Shown: positions 43,504 through 53,129 of the stretch, piece after piece
How the letters are laid out: every line of letters starts with the position of its first letter
Numbering within the stretch: the first letter of the stretch is position 1
Assembly (NCBI RefSeq): GCF_040958095.1
Contig: NC_091193.1
Location: 23,359,401-23,423,400 of the forward strand
Direction of reading: 5' to 3'
DNA length: 64,000 nucleotides
From: Procambarus clarkii
Taxonomy: Eukaryota; Arthropoda; Malacostraca; Decapoda; Cambaridae
Position numbers and translations under genes: made by a program
Notes under the pieces: model-generated
What the model was told of the DNA's origin: nothing
The model's database searches: none
What the model saw: the letters and a program-made list of their open reading frames with translations, nothing else

Positions 43504-43990
43504 ACAACCTGCATGTGTACACCACCACCTGCATGTGTACACCACCACATGTATGTGTACACCACGACCTGCATGTGTACATCACCACCTGCATGTGTAC
43601 ACCACCACCTGCATGTGTACACCACGACCTGCATGTGTACACCACCACCTGCATGTGTACACCACCACCTGTATGTGTACACCACCACCTGTATGTGTAC
43701 ACCACGACCTGCATGTGTACATCACCACCTGCATGTGTACACCACCACCACCTGCATGTGTACACCACCACCACCTGCATGTGTACACCACCACCTGCAT
43801 GTGTACATCACCATCTGCATGTGTACACCACGACCTGCATGTGTACACCACGACCTGCATGTGTACACCACGACCTGCATGTGTACACCACGACCTGCAT
43901 GTGTACATCACCACCTGCACGTGTACACCACCACCTGCATGTGTACACCACCACCACCTGCATGTGTACACCACCACCTGCATGTGTACA
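43504..43990. repeat. 20-bp minisatellite, part 2 of 3
   Basis: CACCTGCATGTGTACACCAC units, about 24 copies, with ACCACGACC, TCACC and extra ACC variants. It is bounded on the left by the BEL element and on the right by the solo LTR. Confidence 0.95.
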
Positions 43991-45366
43991 TGTTACGGAC
44001 TCGTCGCCCTTGTCAGGGGGTAGAGTGGCAGTTCCAGCGCCATCTAAGAGTCCGCACCCGAACTCCCCGAGAATAGTACATAATATGGACAATGCCATCT
44101 GGTGGTGGTTATCTAGTACTTGCAAATGGCTAAAGATTCCAGCCTTGGTCAGCCAGAGGGGTCGTGGTGAGTGACCTCTGGTGAGGTGACGCATCAAGAC
44201 CAGCGCCACCTAGTGTGTGCTACAGAGCACAATGTCAACTCCCCAGTGTGTTAGTGGTATTTCCTAGTTCACCAGTATCGGCAAGGTCATTGATGACGTT
44301 TTTGTGTCCACAGAGGTGACGTCTGGGGGCAGCGGTACTGGAGACGGCAGTTCATCTTGGGCAGTCCACAGTCTCCCTACAGCGTCCTGGAAACGACCAA
44401 CTAAGCCGCCGCCGATGAAGCAGTGTGGTAGCTGCTAGTGCTTTAGTGTTGGAAAAGATCGGCGTACCTTTGGGACTGACTTAGGGAAAAGACTGACGAC
44501 AGGGAGGTGCCTGTTGAGTAGTGGTGCTAGCTGGTCGCTAGAGACTGCTGCCAGGGGATCGCTACCCCTGTAGTGTGACCCCGCTCAGCGTGTGGCTGAG
44601 GTACTCTGCCAGCGAGTAGCTGGAGAGCGGTCGTGGGGGTACAGGCACCTCATGACACTGTCAGTGGGCTGGCCCATGTACAGGTGTGGCCCCGCTCAGC
44701 GTGTGGCTGAGGTACTCTGCCAGCCAGTAGCTGCCCGCTAAACACACACCGAAACTACGACGTTGGTACAACGTTCGAACAAGTTTTAACATCTCCTAAC
44801 CAGTTATAACAACCAATATAGCAAGTTGTAACAACGTTCTAATACGTCATAAACACGTTAAGCCAAGATGTAACAACTTTATTACAAGTTGTAACAAGCG
44901 GAAAATAGAGACAGTTTCGGTTTGTGTTTCCAGGGTGGAGAGTGGTCGTGGGGGTACAGGCACCTCCTGACACTGTCAGTGGGCTGGCCCACGTACAGGT
45001 GAACTCCCCGGTGTTCTTCCCAGTAAGGTTGGATACGCTACTGGACAGTGAAGAACTACTGGGGATTGATGAACTCTACACGTGAACACGTTTGGTATCC
45101 TGAACGAAAGGATTGTACGTAAGTGTAGAAATAGTCTATCTGTTCTTTATATATTATTTATGGTGACGGTGGACATATATATATACTTAATGGTAGTGGA
45201 AAGATATTTAATACATTGACGAAAGGAACAGTGTTTTGTTCATCCTCTCCTTTTTTATGCACTACATAGCCAGCTTCTTGAAAGTATCCAACCCCAAGTC
45301 GGTAGTACGCTATCGTTATGGTTCTACCATCAAAGCACCCGGTTGCGAGCTAAAGTAGCCGTAACA
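43991..45366. mobile_element. Probable solo LTR, 1.38 kb, containing a MITE
   Basis: It starts TGTTACGGACTCG and ends GTAGCCGTAACA, with a 5-bp target-site duplication GTACA (43986-43990 and 45367-45371), and has no coding capacity. It is related over its length to 50899-51966. An internal segment of about 100 bp (CCGCTCAGCGTGTGGCTGAG onward) is present twice, and a separate 202-bp MITE sits at 44734-44935. The LTR family is not identified. The alternative is a non-autonomous DNA transposon with 7-bp inverted ends. Confidence 0.75.
44734..44935. mobile_element. MITE inside the solo LTR, 202 bp
   Basis: Ends CCCGCTAAACACACACCGAA and, as reverse complement, CCCTGGAAACACAAACCGAA are inverted repeats of about 23 bp. 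The interior is AT-rich with repeated GTTGTAACAA words and no ORF. The host LTR sequence (AGTAGCTG | GAGAG) is continuous on either side when compared with the neighbouring duplicate. Confidence 0.75.
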
Positions 45367-45493
45367 GTACATCACCACCTGCATGTGTACACAACCACCT
45401 GCATGTGTACACCACCACCACCTGCATGTGTACACCACCACCACCTGCATGTGTACACCACCTGCATGTGTACACCACCACCTGCATGTGGGC
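45367..45493. repeat. 20-bp minisatellite, part 3 of 3
   Basis: CACCTGCATGTGTACACCAC units, about 6 copies, continuing the array beyond the solo LTR. Confidence 0.93.
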
Positions 45494-45913
45494 TGTGTGT
45501 GAGAGCTCCAGACTGGGAATTATCCAGCAGGGCGGGAGGGTTGCCGAGGGCGGCCGACCAACAGGACTGGTGGCGGCTGTGTTAGGCTTTATCGCAGCTA
45601 AACATAACTTGTGGCTCTGTTTTTTCCTTCCTGATCCATATCTGTGTCTTGATATTCGTTCGTGTTTTTATTATTAATTTAATTTAGCCTTTCACATATG
45701 CTGATTTAAACGCTTGAGAATTATATATTTTACCATCCTAAAACACAAATTGAATTTTAAGAATCAACTTTTCCTCCAAACATGTTATTAATCTTACAGA
45801 GTCTCTCTCGTATGCTGAGAGAGAGAGAGAGAGGACACCCTTGAAGCTCTTATTTCCTGCTCCAGTTACAGGCAAGCCGAGACTAATTATCTCAACCTGA
45901 TCTGTGCTCGTGT
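45494..45913. other. Spacer, no gene seen
   Basis: Single-copy-looking DNA with a short (GA)n tract at 45816-45833. No coding similarity. Confidence 0.45.
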
Positions 45914-46195
45914 CAGGCCTAGGAGCTCGTTGTCAGGAACACCGCAGACAAGCCTAGGAGCGCATAGCTTTGTCAGGAACACCGCAGACAAGCCTAGGAG
46001 CGCATAGCTTTGTCAGGAACACCGCAGACAAGCCTAGGAGCGCATAGCTTTGGCAGGAACACCGCAGACAAGCCTAGGAGCGCATAGCTTTGTCAGGAAC
46101 ACCGCAGACAGGCCTAGGAGCGCATTGCTTTGTCAGGAACACCGCAGACAAGCCTAAGAGCGCATAGCTTTGTCAGGAACACCGCAGACAAGGCT
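45914..46195. repeat. 40-bp minisatellite, 7 units
   Basis: Unit CCTAGGAGCGCATAGCTTTG plus TCAGGAACACCGCAGACAAG, seven copies, very similar to one another. The first and last are truncated or diverged. Confidence 0.95.
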
Positions 46196-46306
46196 GGAAG
46201 ACCAGTGTCATCCTCGGAATCTCTTAATCACTCAAATGGCACTTAACCTAACCTAACCTTTCATACCCCAAGTGTTTATTCAGATTTGCATTACTGAGTG
46301 CGTGGC

Positions 46307-46309
<3 letters not shown>

Positions 46310-46356
<47 letters not shown>
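46310..46356. repeat. (CT)n microsatellite
   Basis: About 23 CT units followed by GTGTGT, next to the 3' end of a LINE. Confidence 0.95.
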
Positions 46357-46362
<6 letters not shown>

Positions 46363-46562
46363 ACTCGCTAAGTTCTACTTGCCTAGTTCTACTCACCTAG
46401 TTGTGCTTGCGGGGGTTGAGCTTTGACAATTGCGAGGCGAGACCAGTCAACAGGTATACAGATTCCTGAGCCTACTGGGCTCTATCATATCTACATTTAA
46501 AACTGTGTATGGAGTCAGCCTCCACCACATCACTGCCTAATGTATTCCACTTGTTAACTACT

Positions 46563-46810
46563 GGGGGCCTCGTAGCCTGGTGGATAGCGCGCAGGACTCG
46601 TAATTCTGTGGCGCGGGTTCGATTCCCGCACGAGGCAGAAACAAATGGGCAAAAGTTTCTTTCACCCTGAATGCCCCTGTTACCTAGCAGTAAATAGGTA
46701 CCTGGGAGTTAGTCAGCTGTCACGGGCTGCTTCCTGGGGGTGGAGGCCTGGTCGAGGACCGGGCCGCGGGGACACTAAAGCCCCGAAATCATCTCAAGAT
46801 AACCTCAAGA
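46563..46810 (+). mobile_element. tRNA-derived SINE, family A, tail type 1 (intact-looking)
   Basis: The head GGGGCCTCGTAGCCTGGTGG to CACGAGGC folds as a tRNA: a perfect 7-bp acceptor (GCCTCGT/ACGAGGC), a perfect T-stem (GCGGG TTCGATT CCCGC) and anticodon loop CTCGTAA, giving anticodon CGT as in tRNA-Thr. The body has AGAAACAAATGGGCAAAAGT, CCCCTGTTACCTAGCAGTAA and AGCTGTCACGGGCTGCTTCC. The tail AGGCCTGGTCGAGGACCGGG ... CTCAAGATAACCTCAAGA equals the 3' end of LINE family 1. It is inserted in LINE family 2. Confidence 0.9.
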
Positions 46811-46933
46811 AGATACTCTGATACTGAAAAAGAACTTTCTAACGTCTCTGTGACTCATTTGGGTACTCAATTTCCACCTGTGTCCCCTTGTTCGCGTACC
46901 ACCCGTGTTAAACTCATTTACAGTTTCATGACA

Positions 46934-47212
46934 GTTTCCGTGGTGTAGTGGTAAGACACTCGCCTGGCCCTGGCGTTCCGCGAGCGCTATGTCATGGGTT
47001 CGTATCCTGGCCGGGGAGGATTTACTGGGCGCAATTCCTTAACTGTAGCCTCTGTTTAACGCAACAGTAAAATGTGTACTTGGATGAAAAAACGATTCTT
47101 CGCGGCAGGGAATCGTATTCCAGGGACCTGCCCGAAACGCTACGCGTACTAGTGGCTGTACAAGAATGTAACAACTCTTGTATATATCTCAAAAAAAAAA
47201 AAAAAAAAAAAA
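46934..47212 (+). mobile_element. tRNA-derived SINE, family B, with poly(A) tail
   Basis: A box TGGTGTAGTGGTAAGA and B box GGGTTCGTATCC form a tRNA-like head. The body contains GGATTTACTGGGCGCAATTC and ATTCTTCGCGGCAGGGAATC. It ends TATATATCTC followed by 22 A (47191-47212). It is inserted within the coding part of LINE family 2. No LINE-shared tail is seen, so it probably relies on poly(A) recognition. Confidence 0.85.
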
Positions 47213-47648
47213 TTATCTTTATCTACCCGGTCAATACCTCTTAGAATTTTGTAGGTAGCGATCATGTCTCCCCTTACTCTTCTGTCTTCCAGTGTCGTCA
47301 GGTGCATTTCCCGCAGCCTTTCCTCGTAATTCATGCCTCTTAGATCTGAGACTAGTCTAGTGCCATACCTTTGGACTTTTTCCAGCTTCGTCTTGTGCTT
47401 GACAAGGTACAGGCTCCATGCTGGGGCCGCATACTCCAGGATTGGTCTTACATATGTGGTATACAAGGTTCTGAATGATTCCTTACACAGGTTTCTGAAC
47501 GCTGTTCTGATGTTAGCCAGCCTCGCATATGCCGCAGACGTTATTCTTTTTATGTGGGCTTCAGGAGACAGGTTTGGTGTGATATCAACTCCAAGATCTT
47601 CCTCTCTGTCCGTTTCATGAAGTACTTCATCTCCTATTCTGTATCCCC

Positions 47649-49221
47649 ACACAGCGCCCCCTTACAGCGCCCCCACACAGCGCCCCCTTACAGCGCCCCC
47701 ACACAGCGCCCCCATACAGCGCCCCCACACAGCGCCCCCATACAGCGCCCCCACACAGCGCCCCCACACAGCGCCCCCATACAGCGCCCCTACACAGCGC
47801 CCCCATACAGCGCCCCCACACAGCGCCCCCTTACAGTGCCCCCACACAGCGCCCCCACACAGCGCCCCCTTACAGCGCCCCCACACAGCGCCCCCATACA
47901 GCGCCCCCACACAGCGCCCCCATACAGCGCCCCCATACAGCGCCCCCATACAGCGCCCCCACACAGCGCCCCCATACAGCGCCCCCACACAGCGCCCCCA
48001 CACAGCGCCCCTACACAGCGCCCCCACACAGCGCCCCCATACAGTGCCCCCATACAGTGCCCCCACACAGCGCCCCCATACAGTGCCCCCACACAGTGCC
48101 CCCACACAGCGCCCCCATACAGCGCCCCTACACAGCGTCCCCACACAGCGCCCCTACACAGCGCCCCCATACAGCGCCCCCACACAGCGCCCCCTTACAG
48201 TGCCCCCACACAGCGCCCCCTTACAGCGCCCCCACACAGCGCCCCCATACAGCGCCCCCACACAGCGCCCCCATACAGCGCCCCCATACAGCGCCCCCAC
48301 ACAGCGCCCCCATACAGCGCCCCCACACAGCGCCCCCACACAGCGCCCCTACACAGCGCCCCCACACAGCGCCCCCACACAGCGCCCCCATACAGTGCCC
48401 CCACACAGTGCCCCCATACAGCGCCCCCACACAGTGCCCCCACACAGCGCCCCGACACAGCGCCCCCATACAGCGCCCCACACAGCGCCCCTACACAGCG
48501 CCCCTACACAGCGCCCCCACACAGCGCCCCCACACAGCGCCCCCACACAGCGCCCCCACACAGCGCCCCCACACAGCGCCCCCATACAGCGCCCCCATAC
48601 AGCGCCCCCATACAGCGCCCCTACACAGCGCCCCCATACAGCGCCCCTACACAGTGCCCCCCACACAGCGCCCCCATACAGCGCCCCCATACAGCACCCC
48701 GACACAGTGCCCCATAGAGCGCCCCATACAGAGCCCCCACATAGTGCCCCATACAGCGCCCCCATACAGCGCCCCTACACAGTGCCCCCACACAGTGCCC
48801 CCATACAGCGCCCATACAGTGCCCTCATACAGCGCCCCCACACAGTGCCCCCACACAGCGCCCCCATACAGCGCCCCCATACAGCGCCCCCAAACAGCGC
48901 CCCCACACAGCGCCACCACACAGCGCCCCCATACAGCGCCCCCACACAGCACCCCCATACAGCGCCCCCACACAGTGCCCCCACACAGCGCCCCCACACA
49001 GAGCCCCCATACAGCGCCCCCATACAGCGCCCCCATACAGAGCCCCCACACAGTGCCCCCATACAGCGCCTCCATGCAGCGCCCCACACAGCGCCCCACA
49101 CAGCGCCCCTACACAGTGCCCCCATACAGCGCCCCCACACAGCGCCCCTACACAGCGCCCCCATACAGTGCCCCCACACAGTGCCCCCATACACAGTGCC
49201 CCCATACACAGTGCCCCCATA
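47649..49221. repeat. 13-bp minisatellite, about 121 units, left part
   Basis: Unit ACAGCGCCCCCAY, with ACAGTG, CCCCTT, CCCTAC and CCCGAC variants. The left edge lies inside LINE codons (CTGTATCCCC|ACACAGCG). It resumes beyond a SINE at 49521. Variant order shows repeated larger blocks, for example around 47820-47990 and 48190-48300. Long frames in every phase are artefacts. Confidence 0.96.
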
Positions 49222-49520
49222 GGGGCCTCGTAGCCTGGTGGATAGCGCGCAGGACTCGTAATTCTGTGGCGCGGGTTCGATTCCCGCACGAGGCAGAAAC
49301 AAATGGGCAAAGTTTCTTTCACCCTAAGTGCCCCTGTTACCTAGCAGTAAATAGGTACCTGGGAGTTAGTCAGCTGTCACGGGCTGCTTCCTGGGGTGTG
49401 TGTGTGTGGTGTGAAAAAAAAAAAAAAAAAAAGTAGTTAGTAAACAGTTGATTGATAGTTGAGAGGCTGGCCGAAAGAGCAAAGCTCACCCCCCCCCCCG
49501 CAAACACAACTAGTAAACAG
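49222..49520 (+). mobile_element. tRNA-derived SINE, family A head with tail type 2
   Basis: The head and body (49222-49393) are nearly identical to 46563-46740, including the foldable tRNA-Thr-like head. Then, instead of tail type 1, come a GT-rich stretch, 19 A, GTAGTTAGTAAACAGTTGAT, TGATAGTTGAGAGGC and CAAACACAACTAG, which is the 3' end of LINE family 2. It is inserted in the 13-bp minisatellite. Confidence 0.87.
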
Positions 49521-49815
49521 GGCCCCCACACAGCGCCCCCATACAGCGCCCCCACACAGCGCCTCTACACAGTGCCCCCGCACAGCGCCCCCACACAGCG
49601 CCCCCACACAGCGCCCCCACACAGTGCCCTCACACAGCGCCCCCACACAGCGCCCCCACACAGCGCCCCAACAACGCCAAACACAGCGCCCCATACAATG
49701 CCCCCACACAGCACCCCCACACAGCGCCCCCATACAGTGCCCCATACAGCACCCCCACACAGCGCCCCATACAGTGCCCCCACACAGTGCCCCACACAGC
49801 GCCCCCATACACTTC
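49521..49815. repeat. 13-bp minisatellite, right part
   Basis: ACAGCGCCCCCAC units continue beyond the SINE for about 295 bp, with more irregular units near the right edge. Confidence 0.93.
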
Positions 49816-50548
49816 CCCCGGGCGCTCCACCTCCTGCTCTCCCATCAGTCGTCTTCAGGAAGCTTGAGGACTTTCGAACAGAATAGACTTGAGGTAGACT
49901 CGTCTTGTTTGTGGTTCCTGGGGCATGGAGAACACGCCGACAAGCTTAAGGAGACACAGGCATCGATGCCGACACTCCTGTTTGGCTTCAGCTTTACGTC
50001 AGAGATTTTGTCTCTAGGAGGTGGTCGACGACGTTAGCCTCAGTAGGACCACCGAGGAGGTCATGTTGCCATGATCACTAACACGCGGTCATAACGACAC
50101 AGCTGCGACTTCAACGATCATCTGGGTACTAGTTCACGTCTCCAGAGAGACGCTTTCACCCAATGCTCTCATTTATCCGTTGCATTGATTCCGTGCTGCT
50201 AGCTTGAGCACCCTCATTCAGGACCCAGACCACGAGGTCCTCGGAGACGCTTCTTGCGATTTGCTTAATAACTAAGAAAATATGAAGAGTGGAGAGGGGA
50301 TCACCCTCTTGGTTACCTGGCAGGTCGTGGTCTTTGTACTGGCTCAGAAGGAAAGGTTGCAGGCGCAGCTCCGGTAATGTTGTGTGAACCATTAAAGTGA
50401 CCGGACATTGGGCTCTACAGTTCTGAGTGCACCATCACCATCTTTCTCTCTTACATGAGAGAGTCACAAGAACTGTACAGTAAGTAGAGGGCTAGTTATT
50501 GTACTGTACATTAGTGTAGCAGCGACGGGCCTCATACCTGTCACTCCC
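49816..50548. other. Spacer, no gene seen
   Basis: Single-copy-looking DNA. The short minus-strand frame at 50156-50392 has no recognisable motif. Confidence 0.4.
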
Positions 50549-50798
50549 GTGTGATAACCACGTAGTGGAGGTCAATAACGCCCACGGGGGCGTCTACCGT
50601 GTGATAACCACGTAGTGGAGGTCAATAACGCCCACGGGGGCGTCTACCGTGTGATAACCACGTAGTGGAGGTCAATAACGCCCACGGGGACGTCTACCGT
50701 GTGATAACCACGTAGTGGAGGTCAATAACGCCCACGGGGGCGTCTACCGTGTGATAACCACGTAGTGGAGGTCAATAACGCCCACGGGGGCGTCTCCA
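50549..50798. repeat. 50-bp minisatellite, 5 units
   Basis: Unit GTGTGATAACCACGTAGTGG plus AGGTCAATAACGCCCACGGG plus GGCGTCTACC, exactly five copies and nearly identical. Confidence 0.96.
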
Positions 50799-50898
50799 GC
50801 CAGGCGAGCAGTATGGCCTCTGGTTACACTCAGACACAGCGCTGCGACATTGCGGTTAAACATTACTGTGATGTGTTCGTGACTTAAGCTTGACTATC

Positions 50899-51966
50899 TG
50901 TTACGAACTCGACTCCATCGTCGGAGCATGGAGCAGCGACGTCAACGCCATCTGAGAGTCTGCTCCCTAAACCCCCTACTAAACGGACGACGCCATCTGG
51001 TGTTGGCAGTATGATACCTGCAAATGTCGCTAGATTCCTGCCTTGGTCAGCCCAATGAGTCGCTGTAGCTGACCTCTGGTGAGGTGGCGCCTAGAAAATC
51101 AGCGCCATCTATTGGGATATTAAGTTATATGTCAATGTCAGAGTCCGTAAGTGGTATTTCCTAGTGTCCCCAGTACTGGCCAGTTTACTGAGGACGTGTC
51201 TGTATCCACAGAGGCGACGTAGGGCTGCAGTGGTACGAGGACAGGCAGTCTACCCAGGGCAGCCTATTATCTCTCTACTTCATTCTGCTTTACGGGAGCA
51301 GTGAGCCGCCGCCGGAGAAGAACTGTGTAGTGTTCTACTGTCTGCCTGTGAAGTGGCAGTGACAGAATTAGGCGTATCCCTGGACTGGCTAGAGGAAAAG
51401 ACGACTAACAGTGAGGTGCAACGGAGGAGTGTAACTAGCTAGTTGCAAGATGCTCCTGCCAGGGGTTCGCTACCCTTGTATTTGTTCGTGTAGAGGCCCA
51501 GCAGCGCGAGGCTGATGTTCTCTGCCAGCACCAGGCTGGAGAGTGATTGTGGGCGTTCACAAAGAGCACCTAGTGAGACTGTCGATAGGCTGGCCCGTGG
51601 CTAGGGTAGACTCGTTGGTGTTTCCCAGTACTGTTCGAGGACGGTATTGTGTGTTGAGGAATCATGGATGTTGACAAGGCTGCATTGCATGAGCATCGAG
51701 GAGCGCTTAGTGTCCTATGAGAGCGACACAAGTGTATATATCAGTGTAGTATTACTTCGTGTATGATTCTATTTAAGGTGATGGGAAAGTGATAATATGT
51801 GAATATATTGATAATTGATGAAGTGTCGTATTCCTTTCAACTCCCCCTTTGTGTTTTACTTGCATTACCAAGCTCACTCCTTGAAAGCCACTACCGACTT
51901 GGTCGGATACTAGTACTTTGGTTCCTCCAGCAAAGAACCGGGTTGCGACCCATAGTGGCCGTAACA
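50899..51966. mobile_element. Probable solo LTR, 1.07 kb
   Basis: It starts TGTTACGAACTCG and ends GTGGCCGTAACA, with a 5-bp target-site duplication CTATC (50894-50898 and 51967-51971). It aligns along its length with 43991-45366 (shared blocks include CCTTGGTCAGCC, TGACCTCTGGTGAGGTG, AGTGGTATTTCCTAGT and GGCTGGCCC) without the MITE and duplication of that copy. It is the older or a diverged member of the same family. No coding content; fossil. Confidence 0.78.
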
Positions 51967-52070
51967 CTATCCCTCGGATACCTATTTAGTCCTAGGTGAG
52001 TAGGCGCATCAGGTGATAGGAAACGCGCCCAACCATTTCTGTCTTGCTATCCCAGGGTGGCTATACAACC
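51967..52070 (-). mobile_element. SINE core fragment
   Basis: Reverse complement reads GACAGAAATGGTTGGGCGCG, TTTCCTATCACCTGATGCGC, CACCTAGGACTAAATAGGTA. It matches the plus-strand fragment at 52535-52606, making an inverted pair. The motif order resembles the SINE-A body (ACAAATGGGCA ... CACCTAGCAGTAAATAGGTA). Confidence 0.65.
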
Positions 52071-52367
52071 ATCGCTCTTCAGGAACAAATAGTTTCTCTT
52101 GTGGCTTGATTTAGAATTTTTTTTACATTTATTTTTATCTAAATACTTACGAAATTGCGATCTCTTTTCTCAGGAGTTCCGAGTTGCTGGTCTGTGAGTC
52201 TGTTGTTGTCCTGTGAGGCGCGAATTGTTCATTATCTTGTTAAAGTGTATTGTTAGGCGATGTTTCTTTGTCATCCCAGCCCGGGGCTTCCGCCAGCCCC
52301 GGGTATTGTTGTCATCTGGAGCGTGTATCGTACCCTCCCAAGGCTCTGTTGACGAACTGGCCGCGTG

Positions 52368-52369
52368 TC

Positions 52370-52404
<35 letters not shown>

Positions 52405-52464
52405 GGCTCTCTCTCTCTCTGGCTCTCTCTCTCTCTCTGGCTCTCTCTCTCTCTTTCTCTCTCT
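52368..52464. repeat. (CT)n microsatellite with GGCTCT interruptions
   Basis: CT-rich tract of about 97 bp with regular GG interruptions. Confidence 0.95.
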
Positions 52465-52467
52465 GTG

Positions 52468-52603
52468 TACTTACATAGTTGTGCTTGCGAGGGTTGAGTT
52501 CTTTCCCGCCTCCTATTCCCGTCACCCTGGGATGGCGGGACAGAAATGGTTGGGCATGTTTCCTATCACCTGATGTTCCTACTCACCTAGGATTAAATAG
52601 GTA

Positions 52604-52606
<3 letters not shown>
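52468..52606 (+). mobile_element. SINE core fragment joined to a LINE family 2 tail piece
   Basis: TACATAGTTGTGCTTGCGAG (reverse complement of the family 2 LINE tail) is followed by GGCGGGACAGAAATGGTTGG, TTTCCTATCACCTGATGTTC and CACCTAGGATTAAATAGGTA. It is bordered on both sides by (CT)n. Confidence 0.6.

Positions 52607-52675
<69 letters not shown>
52607..52675. repeat. (CT)n microsatellite
   Basis: About 34 uninterrupted CT units. Confidence 0.97.
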
Positions 52676-52678
<3 letters not shown>

Positions 52679-53129
52679 CACACAGGCTTCTTGTATTTTT
52701 ATTTTTTTTTGTCTGCTGACTCCTGTTACATGCTGAGGGGTTGCAGGCTGACAGCTTTCCCTTTCCTCAGCTCATAGTAAACCTTGACAGTCGTTTAACA
52801 AGCCAATCACTGCAAAACAAACAGAGGCATATAATTAAGGATTGGCACCTAGTCAGTCTTTCCTGTCCAAAATATGAACCCAGGTCAAATCTCTCGTGAA
52901 GCGCGGAGCGAGTGTGTTATCACCGAACCACTGGGACTTAGTGGTAACACACTCAGTCCCCATGGACATTTTGTTTTTTGTCTTTTTAACTAAGACTAGG
53001 GTTCATGAGGGCTGTCAAATGGTGATTACCTTACCTAGTGATTACGTTCCTAGCAAGTAAGTAATTATCAAAGAAGGCACCAAGCCGGGAAAGCTATGTA
53101 GAACCATCAAATGTGCGGAATAATCAGAG
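52676..53129. other. Spacer, no gene seen
   Basis: No recognisable coding sequence. It may include the 3' untranslated region of the minus-strand LINE that follows. Confidence 0.4.

Larger units (their letters stand above)
46380..47652 (-). mobile_element. CR1/L2-like LINE (family 2) 3' end with two SINE insertions
   Basis: On the minus strand, an open stretch (47215-47652) reads YRIGDEVLHETDREEDLGVD, TTYVRPILEYAAPAWS, KLEKVQRYGTRLVSDLRGM and RRVRGDMIATYKILRGID, the post-palm region of a CR1/L2-like reverse transcriptase. After SINE-B come TRGHRWKLSTQMSHRDVRKF (46825-46920) and, after SINE-A, the C-terminus NTLGSDVVEADSIHSF and a 3' end CCCCCGCAAGCACAACTAGG plus short GTAGAACTAGGCAA repeats near 46380. 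The 5' side stops abruptly at the 13-bp array. The same 3' end occurs at 21180-21632 and as a SINE tail at 49436-49520. The copy is 5' truncated and interrupted twice. Confidence 0.88.

Noticed and set aside
43412-44209. Cys/His-rich frames over the 20-bp array suggesting zinc-binding proteins
   Set aside because: Low-complexity repeat translation in all frames; the array is interrupted by LTR elements.
46240-46262. Telomeric CCTAA repeats
   Set aside because: Only about three units of AACCTAACCT; similar short runs (13246, 17765) are common in arthropod DNA and do not indicate a telomere.
46563-46640. A functional tRNA-Thr (CGT) gene
   Set aside because: It folds well, but the same head is followed by a SINE body and tail and recurs at 49222, so it is the SINE promoter region.
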